From contig JANXOD010000024.1 of the NCBI GenBank assembly GCA_025353765.1, positions 124,001-188,000 of the forward strand: a stretch of 64,000 bases of DNA. Reading direction: 5' to 3'. Made by a program: the position numbers and the translations under genes. Within the stretch, counting starts at the first letter, position 1, and each line of letters starts with the position of its first letter. This stretch comes from Sphingobacteriales bacterium. Lineage in GTDB: Bacteria > Bacteroidota > Bacteroidia > Sphingobacteriales > Sphingobacteriaceae. A model generated the notes under the pieces. That model was not told the DNA's origin. It worked only from the letters and a program-made list of their open reading frames with translations, and ran no database searches. This document shows positions 46,941 through 54,787 of this stretch, one piece after another.

Positions 46941-46991
46941 ACATTAACATCTTTCTAAAATCATTTTTGCATCTGTTACTGATAGAGAACC

Positions 46992-48206
46992 TTATTTCTT
47001 TTCCTTTAATAATGTTTCAAGCTTTTGTTTTGTTTCGGGAATGACCTCTAACGACAACGTTTTTTTGAAACTCTCTATAGCTTTTAATTTCTCACCTTTT
47101 GCCAGGTACAAATCTCCCAATCCATCATAACAATTAGCCGTTTCGGGATAGTTTGCAATATTTAGTTTAAACAATGCTTCTGCCTTAACAAATTGCTTTT
47201 GATTCAACATATAGTATCCAAGACTATTAACCTGGCTTTCATCTGGTTTAATGAGATAGCCAATTTGCTCAGAAATAGTATTATAATGTGTTACTAATAA
47301 AGAATCCAATTTAAAATTGGGATCGTCTAATTCACTATTATAAATTTTAAGTTTGAAATAATCAAAAATAAAACGGAGGGCATCATATTCCCCGATCAAC
47401 CGGACAGAACTATGATCGTCATTTTCATAATATTTATGTTGGAAACGCAATTGATTTGTTTTGTTTTTGAAAATATCTTTAATAAATTCCAGGTTGCTGC
47501 GAATAAGTTCAGTACCCTCAGTAGTATCTTTTTGAACTGCCAGCGTATCCATTCCTCTTTCCATTCGGTTTGCCAATGCCATAAATAATGTTTTCCCTTT
47601 ATAATTTGTATTTGCTAAAGTTGTTTTAGCTTCTTTTACAATTTGCTGGTTGTTCCACCATAAAGCACCATCAAGAGAAACATAGGCATTGAATAAATAT
47701 GGATGATGTATTAAGGTATTTACAACAGTGAGGCCGCCAACAGAGTGACCAATGAAGATCTTATAGGAAGCTGTTGGGTAATTGTTTTCAATGTAAGGCA
47801 TCAATTCCTTTTCCATGTAGCGCATGAAATTTTCGCCTTTGCCAACAACACCGGGAGTTTCCTTATCTGTACCAAATGTCAAATCCGTCATTCGGGCAGG
47901 ATGTAAAACTCCGACTACGATCATTGGCGGACAAAGACCTGCATTACTCATGAATTCGGTTATACTCACAATATGATTAAAATTTGCATCGCCGTCTAAT
48001 AAATAAATTACCGGGTAACGTCCTTTACCGGTATTGTCATTTCCTCCATTGCTGTTTGGAATATGAATCCAAACAGTTCGTTGTGAACCTAATGTTATTG
48101 AAGGCATTGTTTTTTCAAATCCGGAGATAAAAGGATTGCTTTGCTGCGCCTTGGTCACAAGTCCTATGGATAAAAGGATAACTGAAATATAAATTCTTGT
48201 TCTCAT
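46992..48206 (-). CDS. Secreted esterase (enterochelin esterase-like) with TPR tail
   Basis: 404 residues. Signal peptide ends LVTKAQ. The alpha/beta-hydrolase domain (about 25-290) is of the Fes/IroE/esterase D type: YPVIYLLDGD, then IFIGHSVGGLTVVNT with the nucleophile Ser (about 153), and a later His in NDDHSSVRL. Residues about 320-404 form tetratricopeptide helices (YDGLGDLYLAKGEKLKAIESF). Substrate may be a siderophore ester or acyl group, with the TPR for protein contact. The -7 box at 48236-48243 lies 29 bases ahead. Confidence 0.8.
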   Translation of the reverse strand: MRTRIYISVILLSIGLVTKAQQSNPFISGFEKTMPSITLGSQRTVWIHIPNSNGGNDNTGKGRYPVIYLLDGDANFNHIVSITEFMSNAGLCPPMIVVGVLHPARMTDLTFGTDKETPGVVGKGENFMRYMEKELMPYIENNYPTASYKIFIGHSVGGLTVVNTLIHHPYLFNAYVSLDGALWWNNQQIVKEAKTTLANTNYKGKTLFMALANRMERGMDTLAVQKDTTEGTELIRSNLEFIKDIFKNKTNQLRFQHKYYENDDHSSVRLIGEYDALRFIFDYFKLKIYNSELDDPNFKLDSLLVTHYNTISEQIGYLIKPDESQVNSLGYYMLNQKQFVKAEALFKLNIANYPETANCYDGLGDLYLAKGEKLKAIESFKKTLSLEVIPETKQKLETLLKEKK

Positions 48207-48235
48207 TTTTGTTTTCTTGTTATTGATTTATTATA

Positions 48236-48243
48236 CAAAATTA
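48236..48243 (-). promoter_or_regulatory. -7 box of the esterase gene
   Basis: TAATTTTG on the minus strand, 29 bases before the ATG. No TTG was found at the -33 distance. Confidence 0.4.
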
Positions 48244-48270
48244 CCAAGAGCTTTCAGCCCCACTTTGGCC

Positions 48271-48380
48271 CAGGCTGGTGCGAGGATGAAACTCGTACCT
48301 TATTTTTATTTTTTACTACATTTTTTAATGCAGAATATCATTTACATGAAGATAGGAGCTACAAGCTTGCACCAGCGGAG
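48271..48380. repeat. Dispersed palindromic repeat, copy 2
   Basis: Starts CAGGCTGGTGCGAGGATGAAA and ends GCTTGCACCAGCGGA, so its ends are inverted copies of each other (GCTGGTGC and GCACCAGC). The interior AATGCAGAATATCATTTACATG matches copies 1 and 3. It lies between the esterase and YdeI-like genes. Confidence 0.85.
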
Positions 48381-48389
48381 ATAAATTAT

Positions 48390-48968
48390 TTAATGGAATT
48401 TCTCACCTTTTTCCAGCATTTCAATAATTTCTTTCATGCGCTTTTCTCTTGTATCTTGTTTTTTTGCTGTCTGAAGGCGAAATCCAATGGAGAAAAGATT
48501 GGTCTTATTGAGACCCATAAAAAACGCCTCTGCTTTTTTGTTTTTGCTAAGTTCTTTTAGAAAGTCTTCAGGTATAGTCATTTTGCTTGGAGAATCGTAT
48601 GCCTTTTCCCAACTACCGTCTTCTTTGGCTTTTTCGACAGCTTTTAATCCTGCGGGTCTCATTCTAAGTTCATTGACTAATCTTTCGACATGTCCAATAT
48701 TTATTTTGGACCAAATACTTTTTGCTCTTCGGGCACAAAACCTTTGCAGCCAGGCTTGTTCGTCATATGTTTGTTTTTGGCCATCAATCCAACCGTAGCA
48801 AAGAGCTACATCAAGTGCCTCTGCATAGCTGATGGTCTTTTTCCCGGAATCTTTCTTGAATATTTTGAGCCAAATCCCTTCTGAGTTATCGTGATTCTTT
48901 TCGAGCCAAGTTTCAAATATTTCGGCTGTTTTGAATTCTATTATTGGAATAGTATTTAATTTAGTCAT
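48390..48968 (-). CDS. YdeI/OmpD-associated family protein
   Basis: 192 residues. The N-terminal SYAEALDVALCYGWIDGQKQ, with FCARRAKSIWSKINIGHVERL, and the C-terminal basic KKQDTREKRMKEIIEMLEKG are the family pattern (bacteriocin-protection YdeI). Known members in E. coli are tied to resistance to antimicrobial peptides. It is a soluble cytoplasmic protein; the exact job is unclear. It stands alone between two repeat copies. Confidence 0.85.
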   Translation of the reverse strand: MTKLNTIPIIEFKTAEIFETWLEKNHDNSEGIWLKIFKKDSGKKTISYAEALDVALCYGWIDGQKQTYDEQAWLQRFCARRAKSIWSKINIGHVERLVNELRMRPAGLKAVEKAKEDGSWEKAYDSPSKMTIPEDFLKELSKNKKAEAFFMGLNKTNLFSIGFRLQTAKKQDTREKRMKEIIEMLEKGEKFH

Positions 48969-48989
48969 ATTACTTTGGCTTCGTCCCAG

Positions 48990-49011
48990 GAGGGTCTCTC
49001 GCAGAGGACCC
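48990..49011. repeat. AGGGTC/GACCCT hairpin element
   Basis: AGGGTC and GACCCT pair around CTCTCGCAGAG, a GC-rich stem unlike its surroundings. It is 20 bases from palindromic copy 3 and just upstream of the YdeI-like start. Only one copy was seen here. Confidence 0.5.
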
Positions 49012-49030
49012 TGCGTTCTTTTCAGTTTCC

Positions 49031-49124
49031 CAGGCTGGTGCGAGTTTGCAACTCCTTATTTTATTTTTAATGCAGACTATCATTTATATGAAGATACGAG
49101 CTACAAACTCGCATCAGTGGAGGA
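49031..49124. repeat. Dispersed palindromic repeat, copy 3 (most complete)
   Basis: Left arm CAGGCTGGTGCGAGTTTGC followed by AACTC; right arm TACGAGCTACAAACTCGCAT and CAGTGG. Each arm folds by itself (CGAGTT-TGC-AACTC; CGAG-CTACAAA-CTCG) and the arms are inverted copies of each other. The AATGCAGACTATCATTTATATG centre is shared with copies 1, 2 and 5. Confidence 0.88.
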
Positions 49125-49196
49125 CTTTTTATTTACCAGACTAGCCATTACCCGCTTTCCTTCTCCTCATACTTGCGCTAAACCAGGCTAGGATCT

Positions 49197-50597
49197 TTAT
49201 AAATAAGATTTCAGCAATTCAATTGAATCTATGAGTAATTCTTCAAATTTTCGAGGTTTAGTCGAAGGATAATGAATACAATTTCTTATGAAAGTTGGCA
49301 ATGTAACTGCATTCTCAGTCCCCTTATTTGGTCTGTCTTTCTTTAATTTTTTTATTTGTCTTAAGTATTCTTCATCAAATCTGTTAATTCCTAAATCCAA
49401 AATATTTCTTTCTTGTGAATAATTCTCTCTTAAAAAATCATACATTTCATTGTGATAGCCATCAGATGTTATTCCAAAAACATCATAATTAATACTTGCA
49501 TAGGTTGATTTTTGTCCTTTAAACCATTCTATAGTGGTCTTATCATCTTGTTTAATAATTTTTGCATTTCTCTCCAATGTGTTCTTATCAATTAAATAAT
49601 TAGAATGTGTCGCAAAAAATAAGATATTATTATTTGTTTTAGTGATTCCAATAAGTTCTTGTAATAAATCCTCTTGTGCTTTTGGATGTAAATGAATTTC
49701 AGGCTCATCTAATAATAAAATAGTATTTTTTAAATCAGAATTTACATTTTCAGCAGATATTGTTAAAAGGAAAGAAATAAATTGTTTAAACCCATCACTT
49801 CGCTGTTCAATTGTTTTTGCTTTACTTTTACTGCCTTCATCTTTAATATGAAAATTTAATGTAGTAGGAGTTATATCAAAAGTGATTTTTACTTTGTGTT
49901 TTTTCCATACTCTTTTTAAATGTTTAGTAACTGAATCACTTAAATTATCTCTAATCTCTTCTCTTTCAGTTGAATCATTTAATAGTGAATTTATAGAACT
50001 GAATTTTTCTTCACTAAAACCAGAAAGTTTAAAACAATTTTTAAGTGGTATTGATATAGATTCTGGGGATGAAAAAAAGTTTGATAAATTAATCTCTTTT
50101 GAAATTAAATATTTATCATCAAAACTCCAGAAAACAGTATTATGCCTTATACTATCTATGTAATTTGTTAATTCCTGATTTTCAGCTAATGTAACTGTGT
50201 AATTCTTTTTAGATGTTTTTATTAATAATGTTTTTTGAATAAGTGATAAATTTTCATAAGAAATAGCAAATTTCAAAATTATATTTTTAAATTTATCAAT
50301 ACTAGTTTCTGATTTTAATTCCTTGATTAATAATGAAATTTTTTCTTCTTCTTTCTCTGAAATTTCATAATCAAAAGTAATGGAAATGGGATTTTCTTTA
50401 ACTTTAAAATCAATTGTTTTTACTTCAATTTGATTTAAATTATCAGTTAACCCAATAGCCTTAAGTATTGATGATTTTCCGGTTTCATTTTCACCGATAA
50501 TTCCAAAAGTATATGAATTATCACTATTTTGATTTATCTCAATTTTAAGATTTTCAATACTTTTATAGTTCTGAATTTCTATTAGTTTTAGTATCAT
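49197..50597 (-). CDS. AAA family ATPase (AAA_15/OLD-like), stand-alone
   Basis: 466 residues of an SMC/OLD-type ATPase. Walker A IGENETGKSSILKAIG (about 33-48) and Walker B LLLDEPEIHLHPKAQ (about 294-308) are clear; a helical insertion lies between. The C-terminal tail has TLPTFIRNCIHYP, a block shared by many stand-alone AAA_15 ATPases. No TOPRIM nuclease domain is present, unlike true OLD proteins. Such ATPases pair with nucleases (as in Gabija or retrons), but no partner gene lies here. The gene is more AT-rich than its neighbours, suggesting transfer. Confidence 0.78.
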   Translation of the reverse strand: MILKLIEIQNYKSIENLKIEINQNSDNSYTFGIIGENETGKSSILKAIGLTDNLNQIEVKTIDFKVKENPISITFDYEISEKEEEKISLLIKELKSETSIDKFKNIILKFAISYENLSLIQKTLLIKTSKKNYTVTLAENQELTNYIDSIRHNTVFWSFDDKYLISKEINLSNFFSSPESISIPLKNCFKLSGFSEEKFSSINSLLNDSTEREEIRDNLSDSVTKHLKRVWKKHKVKITFDITPTTLNFHIKDEGSKSKAKTIEQRSDGFKQFISFLLTISAENVNSDLKNTILLLDEPEIHLHPKAQEDLLQELIGITKTNNNILFFATHSNYLIDKNTLERNAKIIKQDDKTTIEWFKGQKSTYASINYDVFGITSDGYHNEMYDFLRENYSQERNILDLGINRFDEEYLRQIKKLKKDRPNKGTENAVTLPTFIRNCIHYPSTKPRKFEELLIDSIELLKSYL

Positions 50598-50650
50598 TTT
50601 AATTATTGCAATAAGTTATTGAATGGTTACATTTTGGGCTACTATTGTCA

Positions 50651-50750
50651 CGGCTGATGCGAATTTGCAACTCGTGCTTTGTTTATTTTAATACAGTTTC
50701 TTTAAGTCTCAGGCTGGTGCGTATGAATGCTACTCCATTTTATTCTCTAT
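50651..50750. repeat. Dispersed palindromic repeat, two partial left ends
   Basis: CGGCTGATGCGAATTTGCAA-like left end (50651-50694) followed by a second left end CAGGCTGGTGCGTATGAATG (50710-50750). The right arms are missing in both. They look like decayed copies of the element seen at 49031. Confidence 0.6.
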
Positions 50751-50796
50751 TTATTACCACAATCATCTGCATTTGACATTGCTTCTGTAAAAACGT

Positions 50797-50882
50797 CTTA
50801 TAAACTTTCCGCTTAATCTCAAATATATAAATATTAGCCTATGCCTCCGCAAATCATTTCGAGAGCTTATAAACTTTACGCT
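50797..50882. repeat. Direct repeat pair, 69 bases apart
   Basis: CTTATAAACTTTCCGCT (50797-50813) and CTTATAAACTTTACGCT (50866-50882) differ at one base. Their role is unknown; they may mark a local duplication. Confidence 0.6.
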
Positions 50883-50928
50883 ATTATTTATATTATAAAT
50901 ATATTCGAATACTTATAACACAATTGGC

Positions 50929-50986
50929 GCAGGCTGGTGGGACTTTGCAAGTCTTATTTTATCTTTAATGCAGACGATCATTTATA
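50929..50986. repeat. Dispersed palindromic repeat, truncated copy 5
   Basis: CGCAGGCTGGTGGGACTTTG followed by CAAGTC, then AATGCAGACGATCATTTATAT. The right arm is absent, and the 42-bp array starts exactly where the element breaks off, at 50987. Confidence 0.7.
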
Positions 50987-51313
50987 TAATCTTAACAAAC
51001 ACCAACCTATTTTCTATTTACGGGTATCCGTAATCAATAAACACGTACCTGTTTTCTATATATAAGTACTGGTAATCAATAAACACCAACCTATTTTCTA
51101 TATACAGGTACTAGTAATCAATAAACACCAACCTGTTTTCTATATCCGAGTACCTGTAATCAATAAACACATACCTGTTTTCTATATATGGGTACTAGTA
51201 ATCAATAAACACATACCTGTTTTCTATATATGGGTACTAATAATCAACAAACACTAACCTGTTTTCTATATTCAGGTACTGCTAATCAATAAACACATAC
51301 CTGTTTTCTATAA
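50987..51313. repeat. 42-bp tandem array (about 7.8 units, no indels)
   Basis: The word ACCTGTTTTCTAT (ACCTATTTTCTAT in two units) begins at 51005, 51047, 51089, 51131, 51173, 51215, 51257 and 51299, every step exactly 42 bases. Each 42-bp unit has two related 21-base halves (TAC..GT..TC.ATA.A in both). Units differ by point changes only. There are no spacers, so it is not a CRISPR. It lies in the divergent gap between the ATPase and the 117-residue gene. Confidence 0.93.
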
Positions 51314-51414
51314 ACGCCAATAAAAAAATAAAAAACTATTTGGTTTATTTAAAATATTAATTAATTTTATGTTATATTATATATTTATTTAATCATTTTA
51401 ATTTAAATTTTCTT

Positions 51415-51768
51415 ATGGCTCGTTTAAAAACATCTTCTAAAACCTATGAAAAAGCATTCCGCCGGATTGCATCTGTAAAAAACATTGATGCTAATTTTGA
51501 TCTGGGTAATGGCTTAACGGCAGCATCTTACCAGGCAAGTATTGACCTGGTAAAAGCTTCTATGGACGAGTATAATACTCAATTATCAAAGGTAGACGGG
51601 CTGTTAAATACTCTCAAAGACAGCGAAAAAGCGCTTAATGATTGGAATGATCGTATTCTTATGGGGGTGGCTTCTAAATTTGGCAAAGAGAGCAGCCAGT
51701 ATGAGGAGGCCGGCGGTACGCGTAAAAGCGACCGTAAAAAAGTGGTAAAAAAAATTAAAGCTGCTTAA
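51415..51768 (+). CDS. Conserved hypothetical protein
   Basis: 117 residues, helical, no signal peptide. The C-terminal GVASKFGKESSQYEEAGGTRKSDRKK is a block I recognise from small proteins of Bacteroidota and cyanobacteria of unknown function. The N-terminal RRIASVKNIDANFDLG and the middle helix pair may form a coiled hairpin. Basic C-terminus suggests nucleic acid contact. It is followed by the RAYT hairpins. Confidence 0.65.
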   Translation: MARLKTSSKTYEKAFRRIASVKNIDANFDLGNGLTAASYQASIDLVKASMDEYNTQLSKVDGLLNTLKDSEKALNDWNDRILMGVASKFGKESSQYEEAGGTRKSDRKKVVKKIKAA

Positions 51769-51780
51769 GTAAGGGATTAA

Positions 51781-51835
51781 CCATTCCAAAAGTTTTAATT
51801 AACCTTTCCAAAAGTTTTAAACTTTTGGAAAGGTT
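51781..51835. repeat. RAYT-type hairpin upstream of the transposase
   Basis: A perfect 17-base stem (51801-51817 with 51819-51835, core CCTTTCCAAAAGTTT) lies before the transposase gene, with a half copy CCATTCCAAAAGTTTTAATT just ahead at 51781-51800. A T-run follows, so it also works as a terminator for the hypothetical gene. Confidence 0.85.
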
Positions 51836-51860
51836 TTATTTTTTAAGAACTTCTTTTTAA

Positions 51861-52433
51861 ATGGAAGCAGAAACATACTACCATATTTATACTCATGCAA
51901 ACGGTTCTGAAAACCTGTTCAGAAATACAAAAAATTACCTATTTTTTCTAAAACGTTACATAACCTTTATTCCTTCTATTGCAAATACCTATGCCTATTG
52001 CCTGATGCCAAATCATATTCATTTTTTGATCCGAGTTAAAAGCGAAAAAGAAATTGAAAAATATTTTGGAAAGTTTGAAACTTTCCAAAAGTTAAGCTTC
52101 CGTATCAGTAAACAATTTGCCAATCTGTTTAGCAGCTATACGCAGGCTTATAATAAAGTTTATAGCCGTAAGGGCAGTCTTTTTATTCCTAATTTTAAAA
52201 AGAAAGAAATAACATCAGTAGCACACCTTATAAAGATTATTCATTACATCCATGCCAATCCTGTACATCATGGTTTTACAAAGGCTATAAGCCAATGGCA
52301 ATGGAGTTCGCATCATGCCTTTCTTAGTCAGAAATCGAGTTTATTAAAGCGGGATGAAGTTTATGAATGGTTTGGGGGAAAAGATGGATATGAAGATTTT
52401 CATCAAAAAGAAATTATTCATTTAAAAAAATAA
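51861..52433 (+). mobile_element. REP-associated tyrosine transposase (Y1/RAYT) gene
   Basis: 190 residues of the IS200-like Y1 transposase family. The HUH metal motif is NHIHF (His52, His54), following AYCLMP; a candidate catalytic Tyr (93 or 97) lies in SSYTQAYNKVYSRKGSLF, the usual RAYT block. RAYTs are single-copy, domesticated transposases that handle hairpin repeats (REPs) placed around them. Both flanks here hold hairpins with the CTTTCCAAAAGTT core, and a third palindrome with that core sits inside the gene. No standard IS ends or target duplications were seen. Confidence 0.88.
52064..52090. repeat. Palindrome inside the transposase gene
   Basis: TTTTGGAAAGTTT and AAACTTTCCAAAA form a perfect 13-base stem around one base, across codons 68-77 of the transposase. 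The core is the same as in the hairpins outside, so the gene carries its own recognition sequence or an embedded REP. Confidence 0.85.
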
Positions 52434-52448
52434 GCTTTTAAAAAAATT

Positions 52449-52481
52449 AGCTTTCCAAAAGTTTTGAACTTTTGGAAAGCT
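52449..52481. repeat. RAYT-type hairpin downstream of the transposase
   Basis: AGCTTTCCAAAAGTT pairs perfectly with AACTTTTGGAAAGCT around TTG. It lies 16 bases after the transposase stop and just upstream of the lysS promoter. Confidence 0.88.
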
Positions 52482-52503
52482 TAGCAAATGCTTAATTAAT
52501 TTC

Positions 52504-52511
52504 TATTTTTG
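52504..52511 (+). promoter_or_regulatory. -7 box of lysS
   Basis: TATTTTTG, a full TAnnTTTG match ending 15 bases before the ATG at 52527. A TTG start at 52509 would lie inside this box. Confidence 0.5.
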
Positions 52512-52526
52512 AACAAATTATCAAAA

Positions 52527-54248
52527 ATGAGCATAGGTTTATTTGAACAGGAAATATTACGCCGTGAGGCAATGGCAGAACTTCGCAAATTAGGAATTGA
52601 TCCTTATCCTCCCGAAGCGTTTGAAGTGAATGTAAATGCTCAGGATATAAAGGATAATTACGAACGCGATAAAACATCCTATAAAAACATCAGCTTTGCC
52701 GGCCGTATTATGAGCCGCCGTATTATGGGCAGCGCTTCCTTTGCCGAGCTTCAGGATTCAACCGGACGTATTCAGGCTTATATAAACCGGGATGAAATTT
52801 GTCCCGGAGAAGATAAAACACTTTACAATACCGTATTTAAAAAGCTGCTGGATATTGGCGATTTTATTGGCGTTAAAGGATATGTATTTACTACAAAAAC
52901 AGGTGAAATATCTATCCACGTAAGTGAGATGACTATTTTATCTAAATCTTTAAAGCCGCTTCCCATTGTAAAACGCGATGATGAAGGCCATGTGTATGAT
53001 GGTTTTACAGATCCGGAAATGCGTTACCGCCAACGTTATGTAGATTTAACCGTTAATCCGGAATTCAAACATATTTTCATGAACCGTTCTAAGGTGATTA
53101 ACACCATGCGGAATTATTTTGATAGCCAGGGATGGATGGAAGTAGAGACGCCAATACTTCAGCCGGTACATGGTGGTGCAGCAGCACGCCCCTTTGAAAC
53201 ACATCATAACACCTTAGATATGCCGCTTTTTTTACGGATAGCTAATGAACTTTATTTAAAAAGATTGATTGTTGCCGGCTTTGACGGAGTATATGAGTTT
53301 GGTAAAATGTTCCGTAATGAAGGGATGGATCGCACCCATAATCCGGAATTTACCGCGATGGAAATTTATGTAGCCTATAAAGATTATATCTGGATGATGG
53401 CTATGGTGGAAGAATGCCTGGAAAAAGTAGCTTTGGCCGTTCACGGATCGTCCAAAGTTAAAGTGGCTGATCAGGAGATCGAATTTGCAGGACCATATGA
53501 AAAACTTTCTATGTATGATTCTATCAAAAAATATACGGGCATTGATGTTTCGGCAATGGATGAATCTGCTTTACGCCAAACCTGTAAAGATTTAAAGATC
53601 GAAATTGACCCTACCATGGGAAGAGGGAAATTGATTGATGAAATTTTCAGCAAAAAAGTAGAAGAACATTTGATACAACCTACTTATATAACCGATTACC
53701 CCATTGAAATGACTCCCCTTGCTAAGAAACATCGCAGCAAAGAAGGACTCGTTGAACGCTTTGAGCTTTTTGTAATGGGCAAAGAGATCGCTAATGCTTA
53801 CACCGAGTTAAATGATCCGATTGATCAGCGTGAACGTTTGGAAGATCAGTTATTATTGGCCGGTCGTGGCGATGAAGAAGCCATGGCCATGGATGAAGAT
53901 TTTCTGCGTGCTTTAGAATATGGAATGCCACCAACATCTGGCCTGGGTATTGGTATTGATCGTTTAGTGATGCTCATGACTAACCAAAGCACCATACAGG
54001 AAGTGCTATTTTTCCCTCAAATGCGTCCTGAAAAGAAAGCTAAACTGCCAAGTCTTGAAGATTTTATTGCTATTGGTGTTCCGGCAGAATGGGTACCGGT
54101 GATTCAAAAAATGGGATTTAATACTGTAGAAGAATTAAAAGCAGCTAACCCCAATAAAGTATTTAATGATCTGGGCGGAATGCGCAAGAAAATGAAACTG
54201 GAAATTACCATGCCGCAAAAAGAGGTGGTGATGGAATGGTTTAGCTAG
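52527..54248 (+). CDS. lysS: Lysyl-tRNA synthetase, class II
   Basis: 573 residues from the ATG at 52527 ([16 protein letters not shown]). The N-terminal OB-fold anticodon-binding domain spans about 40-170; the class II catalytic domain follows with motif 2 [20 protein letters not shown] (about 265) and motif 3 [13 protein letters not shown] (about 475). A C-terminal extension of about 60 residues ([20 protein letters not shown]) looks like a helix-hairpin domain seen in Bacteroidota forms. It charges tRNA-Lys. Confidence 0.97.
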   Translation: MSIGLFEQEILRREAMAELRKLGIDPYPPEAFEVNVNAQDIKDNYERDKTSYKNISFAGRIMSRRIMGSASFAELQDSTGRIQAYINRDEICPGEDKTLYNTVFKKLLDIGDFIGVKGYVFTTKTGEISIHVSEMTILSKSLKPLPIVKRDDEGHVYDGFTDPEMRYRQRYVDLTVNPEFKHIFMNRSKVINTMRNYFDSQGWMEVETPILQPVHGGAAARPFETHHNTLDMPLFLRIANELYLKRLIVAGFDGVYEFGKMFRNEGMDRTHNPEFTAMEIYVAYKDYIWMMAMVEECLEKVALAVHGSSKVKVADQEIEFAGPYEKLSMYDSIKKYTGIDVSAMDESALRQTCKDLKIEIDPTMGRGKLIDEIFSKKVEEHLIQPTYITDYPIEMTPLAKKHRSKEGLVERFELFVMGKEIANAYTELNDPIDQRERLEDQLLLAGRGDEEAMAMDEDFLRALEYGMPPTSGLGIGIDRLVMLMTNQSTIQEVLFFPQMRPEKKAKLPSLEDFIAIGVPAEWVPVIQKMGFNTVEELKAANPNKVFNDLGGMRKKMKLEITMPQKEVVMEWFS

Positions 54249-54275
54249 GTTTCAAACTATATTTAAATAATAAAA

Positions 54276-54755
54276 ATGTTACTACCAGCAGTTATAATTT
54301 CAATCCTGGTTATTTTAACCATCGTTGTTACTATTTTCTTAGTAAAACGTAGTCCCAATGCTTTGAAATATTCTGTAAAAGTTTGGTTAACAAGCGTCTT
54401 AATATCGCCTATTGCTATAATTATAGTTTGGAAAGCTAAGGATGAATATATTTTTGTTTCTATGATAATGGGACTTATACTCTCTTTCCCTGGCTGGCTT
54501 GTATTTTATTTAACAACAATCTCAGTTAATAAGAGTACTTGGACAATATTTCAAAAGAAAAGTATGTTAATTTTAATAGGTATTTTATTAATAACAGTTA
54601 CAATTTATATTCCTTCTCCAATATTAGTAAATTCTTCATCAGAAACTATAAATTCAATACTTGGATATACATCAATTACTATTTTAGGAATTATAGTTTA
54701 CAAACTAGAAAACCCTGAGGAAAATCATGATAAGTCTATTGAACCGATAAATTAA
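54276..54755 (+). CDS. Hypothetical integral membrane protein
   Basis: 159 residues with four or five hydrophobic stretches (about 4-23, 37-53, 58-82, 94-112, 125-143). The N-terminus VIISILVILTIVVTIFLV and the short polar tail (KLENPEENHDKSIEPIN) suggest a small inner-membrane protein. No family recognised. More AT-rich than lysS; the gene is 27 bases behind it and may be read through. Confidence 0.55.
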   Translation: MLLPAVIISILVILTIVVTIFLVKRSPNALKYSVKVWLTSVLISPIAIIIVWKAKDEYIFVSMIMGLILSFPGWLVFYLTTISVNKSTWTIFQKKSMLILIGILLITVTIYIPSPILVNSSSETINSILGYTSITILGIIVYKLENPEENHDKSIEPIN

Positions 54756-54787
54756 CAATCCGCTTTTTTAGTTTAATATATAGGCTT

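Larger units (their letters stand above)
50598..51414. other. 817-base gene-free stretch packed with repeats
   Basis: No gene was seen. It contains parts of the dispersed palindromic repeat (50651-50750 and 50929-50986), a direct repeat CTTATAAACTTTCCGCT / CTTATAAACTTTACGCT at 50797 and 50866, and a 42-bp tandem array. The last 100 bases before 51415 are almost pure A and T. Confidence 0.7.

Noticed and set aside
50397..50440. HEPN ribonuclease domain in the AAA ATPase
   Set aside because: The RNCIHYP motif at the C-terminus (near 49265) has only three residues between Arg and His, not the four to six of HEPN motifs, and the tail is shared by ordinary AAA_15 proteins.
50987..51313. CRISPR array
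   Set aside because: Units are contiguous 42-bp repeats with no unique spacers and no cas genes.
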